Assembly: GCF_000331735.1 (NCBI RefSeq)
Contig: NC_020126.1
Span: 9,985,501 to 10,049,500, forward strand
DNA from: Myxococcus stipitatus DSM 14675
GTDB taxonomy: Bacteria > Myxococcota > Myxococcia > Myxococcales > Myxococcaceae
DNA: 64,000 nucleotides
Direction: 5' to 3'
Positions within the stretch are counted from its first letter, which is position 1; every line of letters begins with the position of its first letter. The notes beneath the pieces are model-generated. The model was not told the origin of the DNA and searched no databases. It worked only from the letters and a program-made list of their open reading frames with translations. The translations under genes were made by a program, and so were the position numbers. Shown piece by piece: positions 7,469 to 16,260 of the stretch.

Positions 7469-8176
7469 GGAGACCGTCTGCTCCTCCGGCTGGATGGGCG
7501 TGGCGACGCGGGCATCAGCGGCCTCCGCCATCGCGAAGCGCGCCGGGTACAGCTGCGGCGGCTCCGTCACCGTGCTCGCATCCACCACCGCGCCCAGCTT
7601 CACGTTCAGCGCCGCGGCCAGCACCTCGGCCGACTTGCGCGCACGCGCCACCGCCTGCCGCAGCGCCTCGCCCTGCACCGCGTCCTGCTTCGCCAGGCCG
7701 AAGCGCACCTGGTCCACGCGGTTCGCACCGGCCGCGAGCGCCTGGTCCAGCAGGCTGCCCACGCGCGACAACTCCGTGACGTGCACCGACACCAGGTTGC
7801 TCACCCGGTAGCCCTTCAGCTTCGGCTCCGTCTCGTTCGGCGCCGGAGGCCCGTAGTCCGGGTACACGGAGAAGTTGCGCGTCTGGATCTCCTTGCGCGC
7901 GATGCCCGCGCCCGTCAGCGCGCCAATCACCTTCTCCATCTTCTTCGCGTTCTGCTCACCCGCCACCTTCGCGTTGGGCGCCAGCGTCTCCACCGCCAGG
8001 TCGATGAAGGCCTCGTCCGGCTGCGCCTTCACCTCGCCGGTTCCCTCCACGCGCAGCGTGCGCGCCGCAGGGTCCACCGCCGGGCGCGGCGCGGCCGGGC
8101 CCTGCGCGAAGGCTCCCATCGACGTGAGCATGACGGCAGAGAGCAACCAGGAACGGATGGGTCGAACGTTGAACAT
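7427..8176 (-). CDS. SIMPL domain (DUF541) protein
   Basis: A 249-residue periplasmic protein with a Sec signal (MFNVRPIRSWLLSAVMLTSMGAFAQ) followed by a SIMPL/DUF541 domain: VEGTGEVKAQPDEA at the start, the middle RNFSVYPDY region and a long ARARKSAEVLAAAL helix. SIMPL proteins form oligomeric envelope assemblies; the E. coli relative YggE is linked to oxidative stress. The start at 8176 is set by GAGGAGG 4 nt upstream and by the signal peptide. Its last 14 codons are duplicated at 3113-3154, so it appears to be the integration target of the neighbouring island; its reading frame stays intact. Confidence 0.9.
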   Translation of the reverse strand: MFNVRPIRSWLLSAVMLTSMGAFAQGPAAPRPAVDPAARTLRVEGTGEVKAQPDEAFIDLAVETLAPNAKVAGEQNAKKMEKVIGALTGAGIARKEIQTRNFSVYPDYGPPAPNETEPKLKGYRVSNLVSVHVTELSRVGSLLDQALAAGANRVDQVRFGLAKQDAVQGEALRQAVARARKSAEVLAAALNVKLGAVVDASTVTEPPQLYPARFAMAEAADARVATPIQPEEQTVSAKVTLIYVIESAK

Positions 8177-8328
8177 TGCGCCTCCTCGGGGCGGGGTTTC
8201 GCGAACAGCGCGTCGTGATGTCGCTGCCATACCCTTCCGGACGGGGGCTCGCCGACAACATTCATGACTTTGTACGGCGGCCCTCCAGCCGAGCGCAGCG
8301 CTCTCTCCTCCCACTCGAGGATGAGGCT

Positions 8329-8973
8329 TCAATGACTCGCGGCATCGCCCGTCTCATACTCCGAGACTCGTGGCTTCGGGGCCTTCATCGCGCGGCTGGT
8401 GACTTCCCGCACACGCGTCGTGGCCTTGCGGCGCGCGGCCCTCAGCACATCCCGTCCCATGTCCATCACCGCCGACACGGCCCCCGCCACCAGGTTGCCC
8501 GGCGGCGTGTCCGGAGCCATCGGGTGCGGATGCGTGGGCGCCGACTGCTTCGCCTTCTCCAACAACCCACCCAGCTCTCGCAGCTCCTGCGGCCGCAGCG
8601 CTTTCTTCACTTCTGGGAAAAGAGTGGTCTCTTCCTCGAGCACGTGTGCGCGCACGGTCTCCATCAGCACATACACCTTCGCGTCGAAGCGCTCCGCCTC
8701 CGGAGGGAGCTCATCCAGCTCCGACAGCACCCACTTCACGACGTGGTGCTCCTCCAGCGAGCGGAGCACTTCGTCCTTCAGGGACTCCGAGCGCGCTCGC
8801 GCCATCGGATAGAAGACCTGCTCCTCGATGGCGGCGTGCACCGACAGCGCGTGGACCATCTGCTCCACCAGCTTGCGCTTGAGCTTGTGGGCGTTGGGGC
8901 CCGCCTTCTCGAACTTGCGGAAGAGCTGCTCCACCGTCTTGTGGTCCGCCTTCAGCAACGCGATGGCATCCAT
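8329..8973 (-). CDS. hemerythrin (HHE) domain-containing protein
   Basis: A 214-residue protein. Residues 1-145 form a four-helix hemerythrin-like domain with the expected iron-ligand positions: DHKTVEQLF, HAAIEEQVFYP, EEHHVVKW and VRAHVLEEETTLFP. The C-terminal 65 residues are Pro/Arg-rich and likely disordered. Such bacterial HHE proteins bind a di-iron centre and sense or handle oxygen, nitric oxide or iron. GGGAGG lies 9 nt before the ATG. It is transcribed alone, away from the reductase gene. Confidence 0.88.
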   Translation of the reverse strand: MDAIALLKADHKTVEQLFRKFEKAGPNAHKLKRKLVEQMVHALSVHAAIEEQVFYPMARARSESLKDEVLRSLEEHHVVKWVLSELDELPPEAERFDAKVYVLMETVRAHVLEEETTLFPEVKKALRPQELRELGGLLEKAKQSAPTHPHPMAPDTPPGNLVAGAVSAVMDMGRDVLRAARRKATTRVREVTSRAMKAPKPRVSEYETGDAASH

Positions 8974-9401
8974 GGTTGATTGCCTCCCTGGGGTTCTGGG
9001 AGCCGCGCATCCCCACCGTGGAGCGCTCGGCTCCTGGCGCGCGACATGTCCTGGATGGTGGGGACGCCCCCGCGCTCATGCCGAGGCCACCCACGGGCAG
9101 CACGACCCCTTGGACTCTCGGCGGCCATCCAGGATGCCCCTTCGGATGTCCCTTGCACGGCGTGCGTGAGCCCAGGCCGAGGACGTCGTCGGCCACCGAG
9201 GGAATCGCCCTTCCCATGGCGGGAAGCCGCCCACCGTCCCTGACACTCCACGGTGTCCCGCGCCTCCGACGAGCGTGACGTGGGCGACGAGTCCATCGAC
9301 CCGAGGGGCAATCCCACGCGGAACCACCTCTGCTCAATGTCGCCTCGTCGTACTGGGAGGATGGGGCCGCCGCGAGCGCGGGGGTGGGGGGAGGGGGAGC
9401 A
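8974..9401. other. 428-bp divergent intergenic region
   Basis: It separates the hemerythrin gene (-) from the reductase gene (+) and must hold both promoters. I see no reliable coding region, repeat or clear promoter consensus in it. Confidence 0.5.
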
Positions 9402-10385
9402 GTGAACACGGTGATGAATGATGCCTTGCGCGTTCGCGTGGCACGCATCGCAGGCGAGGCCGAGGACGTCTTGTCGTACGAGCTGGTCGCCGAAGAAGGC
9501 GGCGCGCTCCCGTCCTTCGAACCCGGTGCTCACGTGGACGTGCGCGTGCCGGGACGTGAGTCCGTGCTGCGCTCGTACTCGCTCTGCAACGACGCGGAGG
9601 AGACGCACCGGTATGTCATCGCCGTGCAGCGGGATGCCCGAGGCCGCGGGGGCTCGCGCGCCATGCACGAGCACGTCCGCGAGGGCGATGTCCTGGTGGT
9701 GAGCGCGCCTCGCAATGACTTCCCGCTGCTGTTCGCGCGCGGCTATGTGCTGGTGGCCGGTGGCATCGGCATCACGCCGCTGTTGTCCATGGCGCGCCAG
9801 CTCCAGCGCACGGGCGCGGACTACACGCTGTACTACTGCGCGCGTGCTCCCGAGCGCGCCGCGTTCCACGAGCTCTTGTCCACCGAGCCGTTCGCGGACC
9901 GGGTGCGCTTCCACTTCGACGGCGGTGAGCCCGAGAAGGGGCTCGACGTGTCGGGGCTGCTCTCCACGCGCAAGCCCGGGACGCGGCTGTACTGCTGCGG
10001 CCCCTCCGGGCTGATGAAGGCCGTGCGGGACGCCTCCGCCCGGCACCGCTGGCCCTGGGAGAAGGTCCACTTCGAGTCCTTCAACGCCGACGGCGTCAGC
10101 GCCGCCAGCGGCAAGGAGGACAGGGACTTCGAGGTCGCCATCCGCAGCACCGGCCAGGTGCTCAGCGTGCCCAAGGACCAGTCCCTGCTCAACGTGCTGC
10201 GCCGCAACGGCGTCCGAGTGCCCAGCGACTGCGAGGCCGGCACGTGTGGCACCTGTGTGACTCGCGTCTGCGAGGGCCAGCCCGAGCACCGCGACTCGTT
10301 CTTCCAGCAGGAGCCCGCGGGAGATGAGCGCATGCTGGTCTGCGTGTCGCGGGCCCGCTCCAAGCGGCTGGTGCTGGACCTGTGA
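9402..10385 (+). CDS. PDR/VanB family oxidoreductase (flavin reductase with 2Fe-2S ferredoxin domain)
   Basis: A 327-residue oxygenase-reductase type protein. Residues 1-105 are the flavin-binding barrel (RSYSLCN motif), about 105-225 the NAD-binding domain (GGIGITPLLSMA; YYCARAPERAAF; CCGPSGLMKAV), and 235-327 a plant-type 2Fe-2S domain (CEAGTCGTC plus a later Cys in MLVCVSRA). Family members (phthalate dioxygenase reductase, vanillate demethylase VanB) pass electrons from NADH through FMN and 2Fe-2S to a Rieske oxygenase. No oxygenase is nearby, so the partner is unknown. GTG at 9402 is preferred because of the GGGGGAG just upstream; ATG at 9414 is an alternative. Confidence 0.9.
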   Translation: MNTVMNDALRVRVARIAGEAEDVLSYELVAEEGGALPSFEPGAHVDVRVPGRESVLRSYSLCNDAEETHRYVIAVQRDARGRGGSRAMHEHVREGDVLVVSAPRNDFPLLFARGYVLVAGGIGITPLLSMARQLQRTGADYTLYYCARAPERAAFHELLSTEPFADRVRFHFDGGEPEKGLDVSGLLSTRKPGTRLYCCGPSGLMKAVRDASARHRWPWEKVHFESFNADGVSAASGKEDRDFEVAIRSTGQVLSVPKDQSLLNVLRRNGVRVPSDCEAGTCGTCVTRVCEGQPEHRDSFFQQEPAGDERMLVCVSRARSKRLVLDL

Positions 10386-10400
10386 AGCGCGGCGCGTGGC

Positions 10401-13400
10401 TCAGGTGACGTCGCCCCGCGCTCGAGCGACCTCGGCCCGGATGAGTCCTCGCAGGGCCTCCGGGTCGAAGGGCTTCTCGACGCGCGGATTCTCCACGCGC
10501 TCCAGGAAGGTGCGCGCCGTCGGCGTGAAGGCGCCTCCGGTGATGAACACCACGCGCTCGGCCACCGCGGGCGCGGTGCGCACGAGCGCATCGTAGAGGT
10601 CCATCCCCGTCATCTCCGGCATCATCAAGTCGCAGAGCACGACGTCGTAGCGGCGCGGCACAGGCTCGCTCAGCCGCTCCAGCGCCTGCCGCGCGCTCAC
10701 CACCACGTCCACGTCGTTCTCTCGCGCGAGCGTGCGGCGGATGGCGCCGCTCACCAGCGCGTCGTCGTCCACCACCAGCACGCGGCCTCGGGGCTTCGCC
10801 AGGGTCGGCACTCGCGCGGACAAGGTCCCCGGGTGCGCCCCCTCCCCCGTCGCCTCCAACGGCGAAGGGCTCGGCTCGACGAGCGGGACGGGCGTCGTCG
10901 ACGCGGGCTCGAGCCTCGATGCGACGGGGGCCTCGCGGAACGAGGGCATGGACTCCGCGGGCGCCAAGGACGTGGGCCGGGCGCTGTCGACCTCCGCTCT
11001 GGAAGGCGAGGACTCCAGCCCTGACGCATGGCCCGTGAGCGAGGGGTACTCCGTCACGAAGCGAGAGCCCGACGCGGAGGGCTCCGCGATCACGGGATGC
11101 CTCGACGACGTGCGCTCCGTCACGGCGCGGGTTCCGGAGGAGGGCTCGGGGACCGTGGCGTAGCCCGTGGGTGAGGACTTCCGCTCCGCCATCGGTCTGG
11201 AGACGATGACCGGCGCGGGGCGCCCCGAAGACAGCACGTCCTCTGTCGCGGCACTCGGGGATGACGCGAGGCGATGCTCGGAGAAGTCCGCGCGTCGCGA
11301 GGTGTCCGCGCTGGCCGCGAGGTCCCCGTGCGACGACAGCCTCGCGCCATGGGTCGACAGCTCTTCCACGGGCCTCGACTCGTGCACCGAGGGAGCGCCC
11401 ATCACCGAGGACTTGCGGTCCGCAATCCCTCTCAGCCCGTGCGCGGGCTCGTGCTCCGTCAAGGAGCCCCCCGGTGAGGACGGCGGCTCCGCCATCCCTC
11501 GCAACGACTCGGGCACCGTCGGGTAGCCCGTGGGTGAGGACTTGCGCTGCGTCACCCCTCGCGAGGGCTCGGCGATGACGGGGAAGCCCGTGGACGAAGA
11601 CTGGCGCTCCATCGCCGCCCTCATCCCCTGCGACGACTCCGGCACCGCGGGATAGCCCGTCGGCGAGGACGGTCTCTCCGTCACCGCTCGCGACGAGGGC
11701 TCGGACACCACGGGGTAGCCCGTCGGCGACGACGGCCGCTCCGCCACCCCTCGCAGCGCGTCGGACACCCCCGGAGAGCCCAGGGACGAGGAGGCGCGGT
11801 CCACCGCCGGCCGCATCCCCTGCCCCAGCTCTCCGTACGCCGCGCGCTCGCCCGTGCCTCGCACGGACCGGCTCCCCGTCATGCCCCGCCGGCGCCCCTC
11901 CGCGGACATCACCGCGCTCACATCCCTCGCGCGACGCAGCGCCACCCGGAACACGGACCCGCGGCCCAGCTCACTCTCCACGGAGATGGTCCCGCCCATC
12001 GCCGTCACGTACGCGTGGCACAGCGACAGCCCCAGCCCCGTCCCCACGCCCACCGGCTTCGTCGTGTAGAACGGGTCGAAGATGCGGCCCAGCGACTCCG
12101 GCGCGATGCCCGTGCCCGTGTCCCGCACCTCCGCCACCACCCAGCCCTCCGGGCCCGCGCGCGTGACGAGGCGCACCTCGTTCTCCTCCGCGTGCCCCTC
12201 CGGCAGCGCCTGCGCCGCGTTGATGAGCAGGTTCAGGAACACCTGCGCCAGTCGCGCCTCGCTCCCCTCCACCCACGTCACATCGCCGTAGTCGCGCACC
12301 ACCTTCGCGCGCGGCCGCAGCTCGCCCATCGCGATCTTCACCGCCGAGTCGAGCACCGCCCCCAGCTCCACCGGCCCCTGCATCTCGTCGTCCGGCCGGG
12401 AGAAGGTCTTCAAGTCCCGGACGATGCGCCGCACCCGGTCCGCGCCATGCAACGCCTCGCGCAGCGCCTGCCCCACCTCGCGCAGCCGGGTCCCCGCGTC
12501 GCGCGCCTCCCCCAGCTCCCGCGCGAGCGCATCCGACTCCTCGCTCGCGTGCTCCAGGTTCGACACGATGTACGCCAGCGGGTTGTTGATTTCGTGCCCC
12601 ACGCCCGCGGCGAGCTGTCCCACCGCCGCCATCCTCCCCGCCTGGACGAGCTGCGCCTGCGTCTGCCGCAGCGTGCGCACGTTCGCCTCCAGCTCCTCGT
12701 TCGCGCGCGCCAGCTCCCGCGTGCGCTCCTGCACGCGCTCCTCCAGCCACCGCTCGCGCGCCTTGAGCTGCCCCACGCGCAGCAGGTACACGCTGACGCC
12801 CAGCATCCCGAGCCCCAGCACGAACAGCGCCCAGAAGTCCGTGCGCTGCCAGAGGTTCGGCTCCAGCAGCACCTCCAGCGACACCGGCTCGGTCCATCCG
12901 CCGTCGCGGCCCTCGGCCTGGACCTCGAAGCGGTAGCGCCCGGGCCTCAGCCCCGTGTACGTCGCCCGGCGAATCTCCGCGCGCACCCAGCCGTCGTCAT
13001 GCCCCACCAGCCGGTAGCGGAAGGGCAGCCGCACCGCGTCCCCCGGCGTGAAGGCCGTGAAGCGGATGTCCAGCCGAGACCCATCCGGCCGCAATTCCAC
13101 CGGCCCCTTCACCGGCACCAGCTGCCCCTGCACGCGCACCTCCTCGATGCGCACCTCGGGCGGCTGTCGGCTGGCGCGCACGCGCACCGGGTCCACGACG
13201 ATGGCGCCCTGGATGGTCGTGAACCACAGCCTCCCGTCCTTCCCCCGCCACCCCGACGGCTGCGTGTTCCCGTTGCACTCCGGCGAGCGCATGCCGTCCG
13301 TCTGGTCGAACCCCATCACCGCGAGCCGGGAGCGGCGTGAGTCCGCCACCTCGTCCAGCTCCCGGCGCGAGACGCGGGACACGCCCTTGTTGCTGCTCAT

Positions 13401-15113
13401 CCACAGGTAGCCGTCGCCATCCGAGACGATGCTGAACACCGCGTCGTCGTAGAGCCCGTGCTGCGACACCGAGTAGCGCGTCCACTCGCCATTGCGCCAC
13501 CGGCCCAGCCCCGTCTCCGTCCCCACCCACACCGTGCCGTCCGGGTCCGTCAGCAGCGACAGCACCACCTCCCCCGGCAGCCCGTCCTTCAGCGTGTAGC
13601 GGCGCAGCCCCTTGCCTTCCTCGAAGCGCCACAGGCCCCCCTCGGAGCCCAGCCACACCGCGCCGGCCGCGTCCTCCGCCATCACGATGACCGGCTCCCC
13701 CAAGCCCTGCCGGGGACCGAACACCATGACGTCGCCCCCGCGCACCCGCGCCAGGCCCTTGCGCGTGCCGAACCACTGCGTGCCTCGCGAGTCCACCAGG
13801 ATGGACGTCACCACGTCGTCCGGCAGCCCCTGCACCCGCGAGGACCGCGCGAAGCGGTGGCCGTCGTAGCGGAACGCGCCCGCCTTCGAGCCCGCCCACA
13901 ACGTCCCATCCGGCGCCTCGTGCAGCGCGGTGATGACCGGGTCGGTGCCTCCCTCGAAGTCCTCCATGCGGCGGATGCGCCCGTCGCGCAGGTAGAACAG
14001 CCCCCCGCCCACCGTGCCGAACCACACCGTGCCGCGCCGGTCCTCCAGCACCGTGCTCACCGTCTCGTTGGCAAGGCCCTCCGGCCCGCCATACGTGGCG
14101 AACGGCCCATCCCGCAGACGGAACAGGCCGGAGTACGTGCCCACCCACAGCGAGCCGTCCCGGTCCTCCAGCAGCGACAGCACCTCCGCGTCCGCCAGCC
14201 CCGCGCCGTGCAATGGAGCGCTGAAGCCATCCGCCTCCCGCCGCACCAGTCCGCCGCGCCGCGTGCCCACCCACAGGCTGCCCTGGCTGTCCGCGAACAG
14301 CGCGGTGACGATGGCCGGCAGCCCCTCCGCCACGGTGAACCGCGTGACGACCGCGCCGTTCCACGAGAAGAGCCCCGCGTCCGTGCCCATCCACAACGTC
14401 CCGGAGACGTCCTGGTAGAGCGCCGTCACCTCCGGGTGCGGGGCCGGCCCGGGCACGGGAAAGGGCGTGCGCAGCACCTGCCCGCCCTCGAGCAGCGCCA
14501 CGCCCGCCTTCGTGCCCACCCAGAGCCGGTTGTCTCCGCCCGCTCGCGCAATCGCGGTGACGAAGGAGCCCGGGAGGCCATCCGCCTCCGTGAAGTGCCG
14601 CGCCACGCCTTCGCCCAGCGGCACCTGCCACAGCCCTCCGGAGGTGCCCACCCACAGCGAGCCTTCTCCGACGAGCAGCTCCTCCACCCGCACGCCCTCC
14701 AGCGGCGCGGAGGCTCCGGGCGCCCGCTGGAAGCGGCCATCCACGTACGCCACCAGGCCCTGGTCCGTGCCCACCCACAAGACGCCGGATGCATCCTCCG
14801 CGAGCGCCTTGATGGCGTGGCTGCGCAGCTCCGGCGTGTTGCGCTTGTCGAAGACGACGAAGCGCGCGCCGTCGAAGCGCACCAGGCCTTCCCACGTCCC
14901 CAGCCACACATAGCCGTCGCGCGTCTGCGCCAGCGCCAGGAGGCTGTTCTGCGGCAGCCCGTCGTCACTGCGCCATGAATCCTGGCTGTACTGGGACACC
15001 CGGCGCTGCGGGTCCAAGGCGAAGCCCGGCCGCGCCAGGACAAGCCCGGCAAGCAGGACCACCCCCAAGAACCCGCGCCAGACGGCACGGGGCTGATGCC
15101 CCGAAAGACACAT
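10401..15113 (-). CDS. hybrid sensor histidine kinase with two-component regulator propeller, Y_Y_Y domain and C-terminal receiver
   Basis: About 1570 residues. After a signal/anchor (residues 1-35) come roughly fourteen propeller repeats of the type (V/L)W(V/L)GTxxGL up to about residue 670, then a Y_Y_Y domain (about 690-750) and one membrane helix (FWALFVLGLGMLGVSVYLL). A coiled coil leads to HisKA (GHEINNPLAY, His about 840) and HATPase_c ending about 1058. A 380-residue low-complexity Ser/Pro linker of degenerate SSPTGYPxVxEPS repeats precedes a receiver (VVDDDALVSG; phospho-Asp in CDLMMPEMTG, about 1494). This is a Bacteroidetes-style hybrid two-component architecture sensing an extracytoplasmic ligand. 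No adjacent regulator is present. It ends 15 nt from the convergent reductase. Confidence 0.92.
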   Translation of the reverse strand: MCLSGHQPRAVWRGFLGVVLLAGLVLARPGFALDPQRRVSQYSQDSWRSDDGLPQNSLLALAQTRDGYVWLGTWEGLVRFDGARFVVFDKRNTPELRSHAIKALAEDASGVLWVGTDQGLVAYVDGRFQRAPGASAPLEGVRVEELLVGEGSLWVGTSGGLWQVPLGEGVARHFTEADGLPGSFVTAIARAGGDNRLWVGTKAGVALLEGGQVLRTPFPVPGPAPHPEVTALYQDVSGTLWMGTDAGLFSWNGAVVTRFTVAEGLPAIVTALFADSQGSLWVGTRRGGLVRREADGFSAPLHGAGLADAEVLSLLEDRDGSLWVGTYSGLFRLRDGPFATYGGPEGLANETVSTVLEDRRGTVWFGTVGGGLFYLRDGRIRRMEDFEGGTDPVITALHEAPDGTLWAGSKAGAFRYDGHRFARSSRVQGLPDDVVTSILVDSRGTQWFGTRKGLARVRGGDVMVFGPRQGLGEPVIVMAEDAAGAVWLGSEGGLWRFEEGKGLRRYTLKDGLPGEVVLSLLTDPDGTVWVGTETGLGRWRNGEWTRYSVSQHGLYDDAVFSIVSDGDGYLWMSSNKGVSRVSRRELDEVADSRRSRLAVMGFDQTDGMRSPECNGNTQPSGWRGKDGRLWFTTIQGAIVVDPVRVRASRQPPEVRIEEVRVQGQLVPVKGPVELRPDGSRLDIRFTAFTPGDAVRLPFRYRLVGHDDGWVRAEIRRATYTGLRPGRYRFEVQAEGRDGGWTEPVSLEVLLEPNLWQRTDFWALFVLGLGMLGVSVYLLRVGQLKARERWLEERVQERTRELARANEELEANVRTLRQTQAQLVQAGRMAAVGQLAAGVGHEINNPLAYIVSNLEHASEESDALARELGEARDAGTRLREVGQALREALHGADRVRRIVRDLKTFSRPDDEMQGPVELGAVLDSAVKIAMGELRPRAKVVRDYGDVTWVEGSEARLAQVFLNLLINAAQALPEGHAEENEVRLVTRAGPEGWVVAEVRDTGTGIAPESLGRIFDPFYTTKPVGVGTGLGLSLCHAYVTAMGGTISVESELGRGSVFRVALRRARDVSAVMSAEGRRRGMTGSRSVRGTGERAAYGELGQGMRPAVDRASSSLGSPGVSDALRGVAERPSSPTGYPVVSEPSSRAVTERPSSPTGYPAVPESSQGMRAAMERQSSSTGFPVIAEPSRGVTQRKSSPTGYPTVPESLRGMAEPPSSPGGSLTEHEPAHGLRGIADRKSSVMGAPSVHESRPVEELSTHGARLSSHGDLAASADTSRRADFSEHRLASSPSAATEDVLSSGRPAPVIVSRPMAERKSSPTGYATVPEPSSGTRAVTERTSSRHPVIAEPSASGSRFVTEYPSLTGHASGLESSPSRAEVDSARPTSLAPAESMPSFREAPVASRLEPASTTPVPLVEPSPSPLEATGEGAHPGTLSARVPTLAKPRGRVLVVDDDALVSGAIRRTLARENDVDVVVSARQALERLSEPVPRRYDVVLCDLMMPEMTGMDLYDALVRTAPAVAERVVFITGGAFTPTARTFLERVENPRVEKPFDPEALRGLIRAEVARARGDVT
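10800..11800 (-). repeat. degenerate Ser/Pro repeats in the kinase-receiver linker
   Basis: Within the hybrid kinase, a unit of roughly 25-30 residues recurs at least seven times, each with (R/K)xSSPTGYPxVxEPS and a following R(G/A)(M/V)xE. At DNA level, blocks such as GGGTAGCCCGTGGGTGAGGA recur with substitutions. The region is probably disordered and tethers the receiver to the kinase core. Confidence 0.7.
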
Positions 15114-15579
15114 GACGCCCACAGTGTCCGGCAGAATCGCCCGAGAGGCCAAACCTCGAGCGTTCACCCGGAGTGGAACGTTCGCCACCAACGGCCTCGG
15201 CGACAGCGGCGGGGGACCACCTGCCCCCCCTCGACTTCCAGACTTCCCCCCGCCGCTGTCGCCTCGTACGCCACCACCGCCGGCACCAGGAGCCCCAAGC
15301 TCCCGGAGTCCGGGGCCATGGCCCGAGCGCTCCCCGCTTCGAGGTCCTGGTGGTGGAAGGGCCTCGCCGCATCGCGCTGACCGGAAGATGGGAAGCAGGG
15401 GTGGCAGGCGCCACTGCGGGAAGACGACAGCAATCACGTCCCGCGGTCGCCCCAGGGCGGCCCCGAGGCGCCCGCCCTCCCGCCTGGGCTTTCCGCGTGA
15501 AGACGGCCGGATGGACGAAGGTGCATGTCACCCCGCGTCGCGCGAGCGTCTATGCTCCCCGCCCGAAGAGCGAGGGTGG
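15114..15579. other. 466-bp divergent intergenic region
   Basis: It lies between the hybrid kinase (-) and the RDD-like membrane protein (+). The kinase frame remains open far upstream but is Gly/Pro-rich and not kinase-like. No repeat, hairpin or promoter consensus stands out. Confidence 0.45.
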
Positions 15580-16254
15580 ATGAGCAACGGGGCGTTGTTT
15601 TCGACGGACACGGTGACCACCGAGGCGCGGTACCAGTGGCACCTGTGGGTGGCGGATGTGCTGGACATGGCGACGGCGGCCCTCGCGGGCTGGGCCGCGC
15701 TGCGAGCACTGGAGCAGGAGCGCACGACGGTGACGATGGTCGTCGCCATGGCGGTGGCCTGGCTGGTGGTGTCCGCCGTGGGTGGGATTTGGGGTCGGAC
15801 GCTGTGGCGGCAGCTCGCGGGGGTGCGGCTGGTGCACGGGGCTCGGCCTCCGGGGGTGGTTCGCACGCTGGCCCGGGCGTTCACCACGCCGGTGGATCTG
15901 CTGGTGTCGCCGGTGCTGCTGCGCCGGCCCTTCGACACGATGCTGGGGCTCTATGCCGAGCCGGTGATGGCGGGCACGGCGGCGCGGATGAAGGGGCTGG
16001 TGCGGCAGTTGCCGTGGCTGGCCCTGCTCGTGGGCTCGGTGTGGCTCATCGTCACGCCGACGCGGGCGGAGATGGTCAAGTACCTGGGCCGGACGCTGAC
16101 GGGGTGGCACTGCTGCCACGGCACGCGGGAGGTGACGTGGGAGTGCAGGACGTCGCTGAGCCGCGCGGTGCGCGAGGCCCGCTCCGGCCACGCGGACGTG
16201 CAGGCCGTGGTGGCTGACTGTCCCGTGGCCGCCGAGCGACTCGCGAAGCCCTGA
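15580..16254 (+). CDS. RDD-like multi-pass membrane protein
   Basis: A 224-residue protein with hydrophobic segments near residues 20-42, 47-66 and 140-160. The pattern GIWGRTLWRQLAGVRLV at about 66-85 matches the RDD-type element (G-x2-G-(K/R)-x3-G-(V/L)-(K/R)-V). The C-terminal 65 residues look soluble and contain three Cys. RDD proteins have poorly known roles, some as ion exchangers. GAGGGTGG stands directly before the ATG. The stop lies 6 nt from the convergent kinase gene. Assignment rests on topology and one motif. Confidence 0.6.
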   Translation: MSNGALFSTDTVTTEARYQWHLWVADVLDMATAALAGWAALRALEQERTTVTMVVAMAVAWLVVSAVGGIWGRTLWRQLAGVRLVHGARPPGVVRTLARAFTTPVDLLVSPVLLRRPFDTMLGLYAEPVMAGTAARMKGLVRQLPWLALLVGSVWLIVTPTRAEMVKYLGRTLTGWHCCHGTREVTWECRTSLSRAVREARSGHADVQAVVADCPVAAERLAKP

Positions 16255-16260
16255 GGGGGC

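Noticed and set aside
8952-10289. Minus-strand frame across the VanB-type reductase
   Set aside because: It covers a well-defined three-domain enzyme on the other strand and lacks any domain itself.
15112-15579. N-terminal extension of the RDD-like gene
   Set aside because: Arg/Pro-rich with no homology pattern. The membrane protein begins naturally at 15580 with GAGGGTGG before it.
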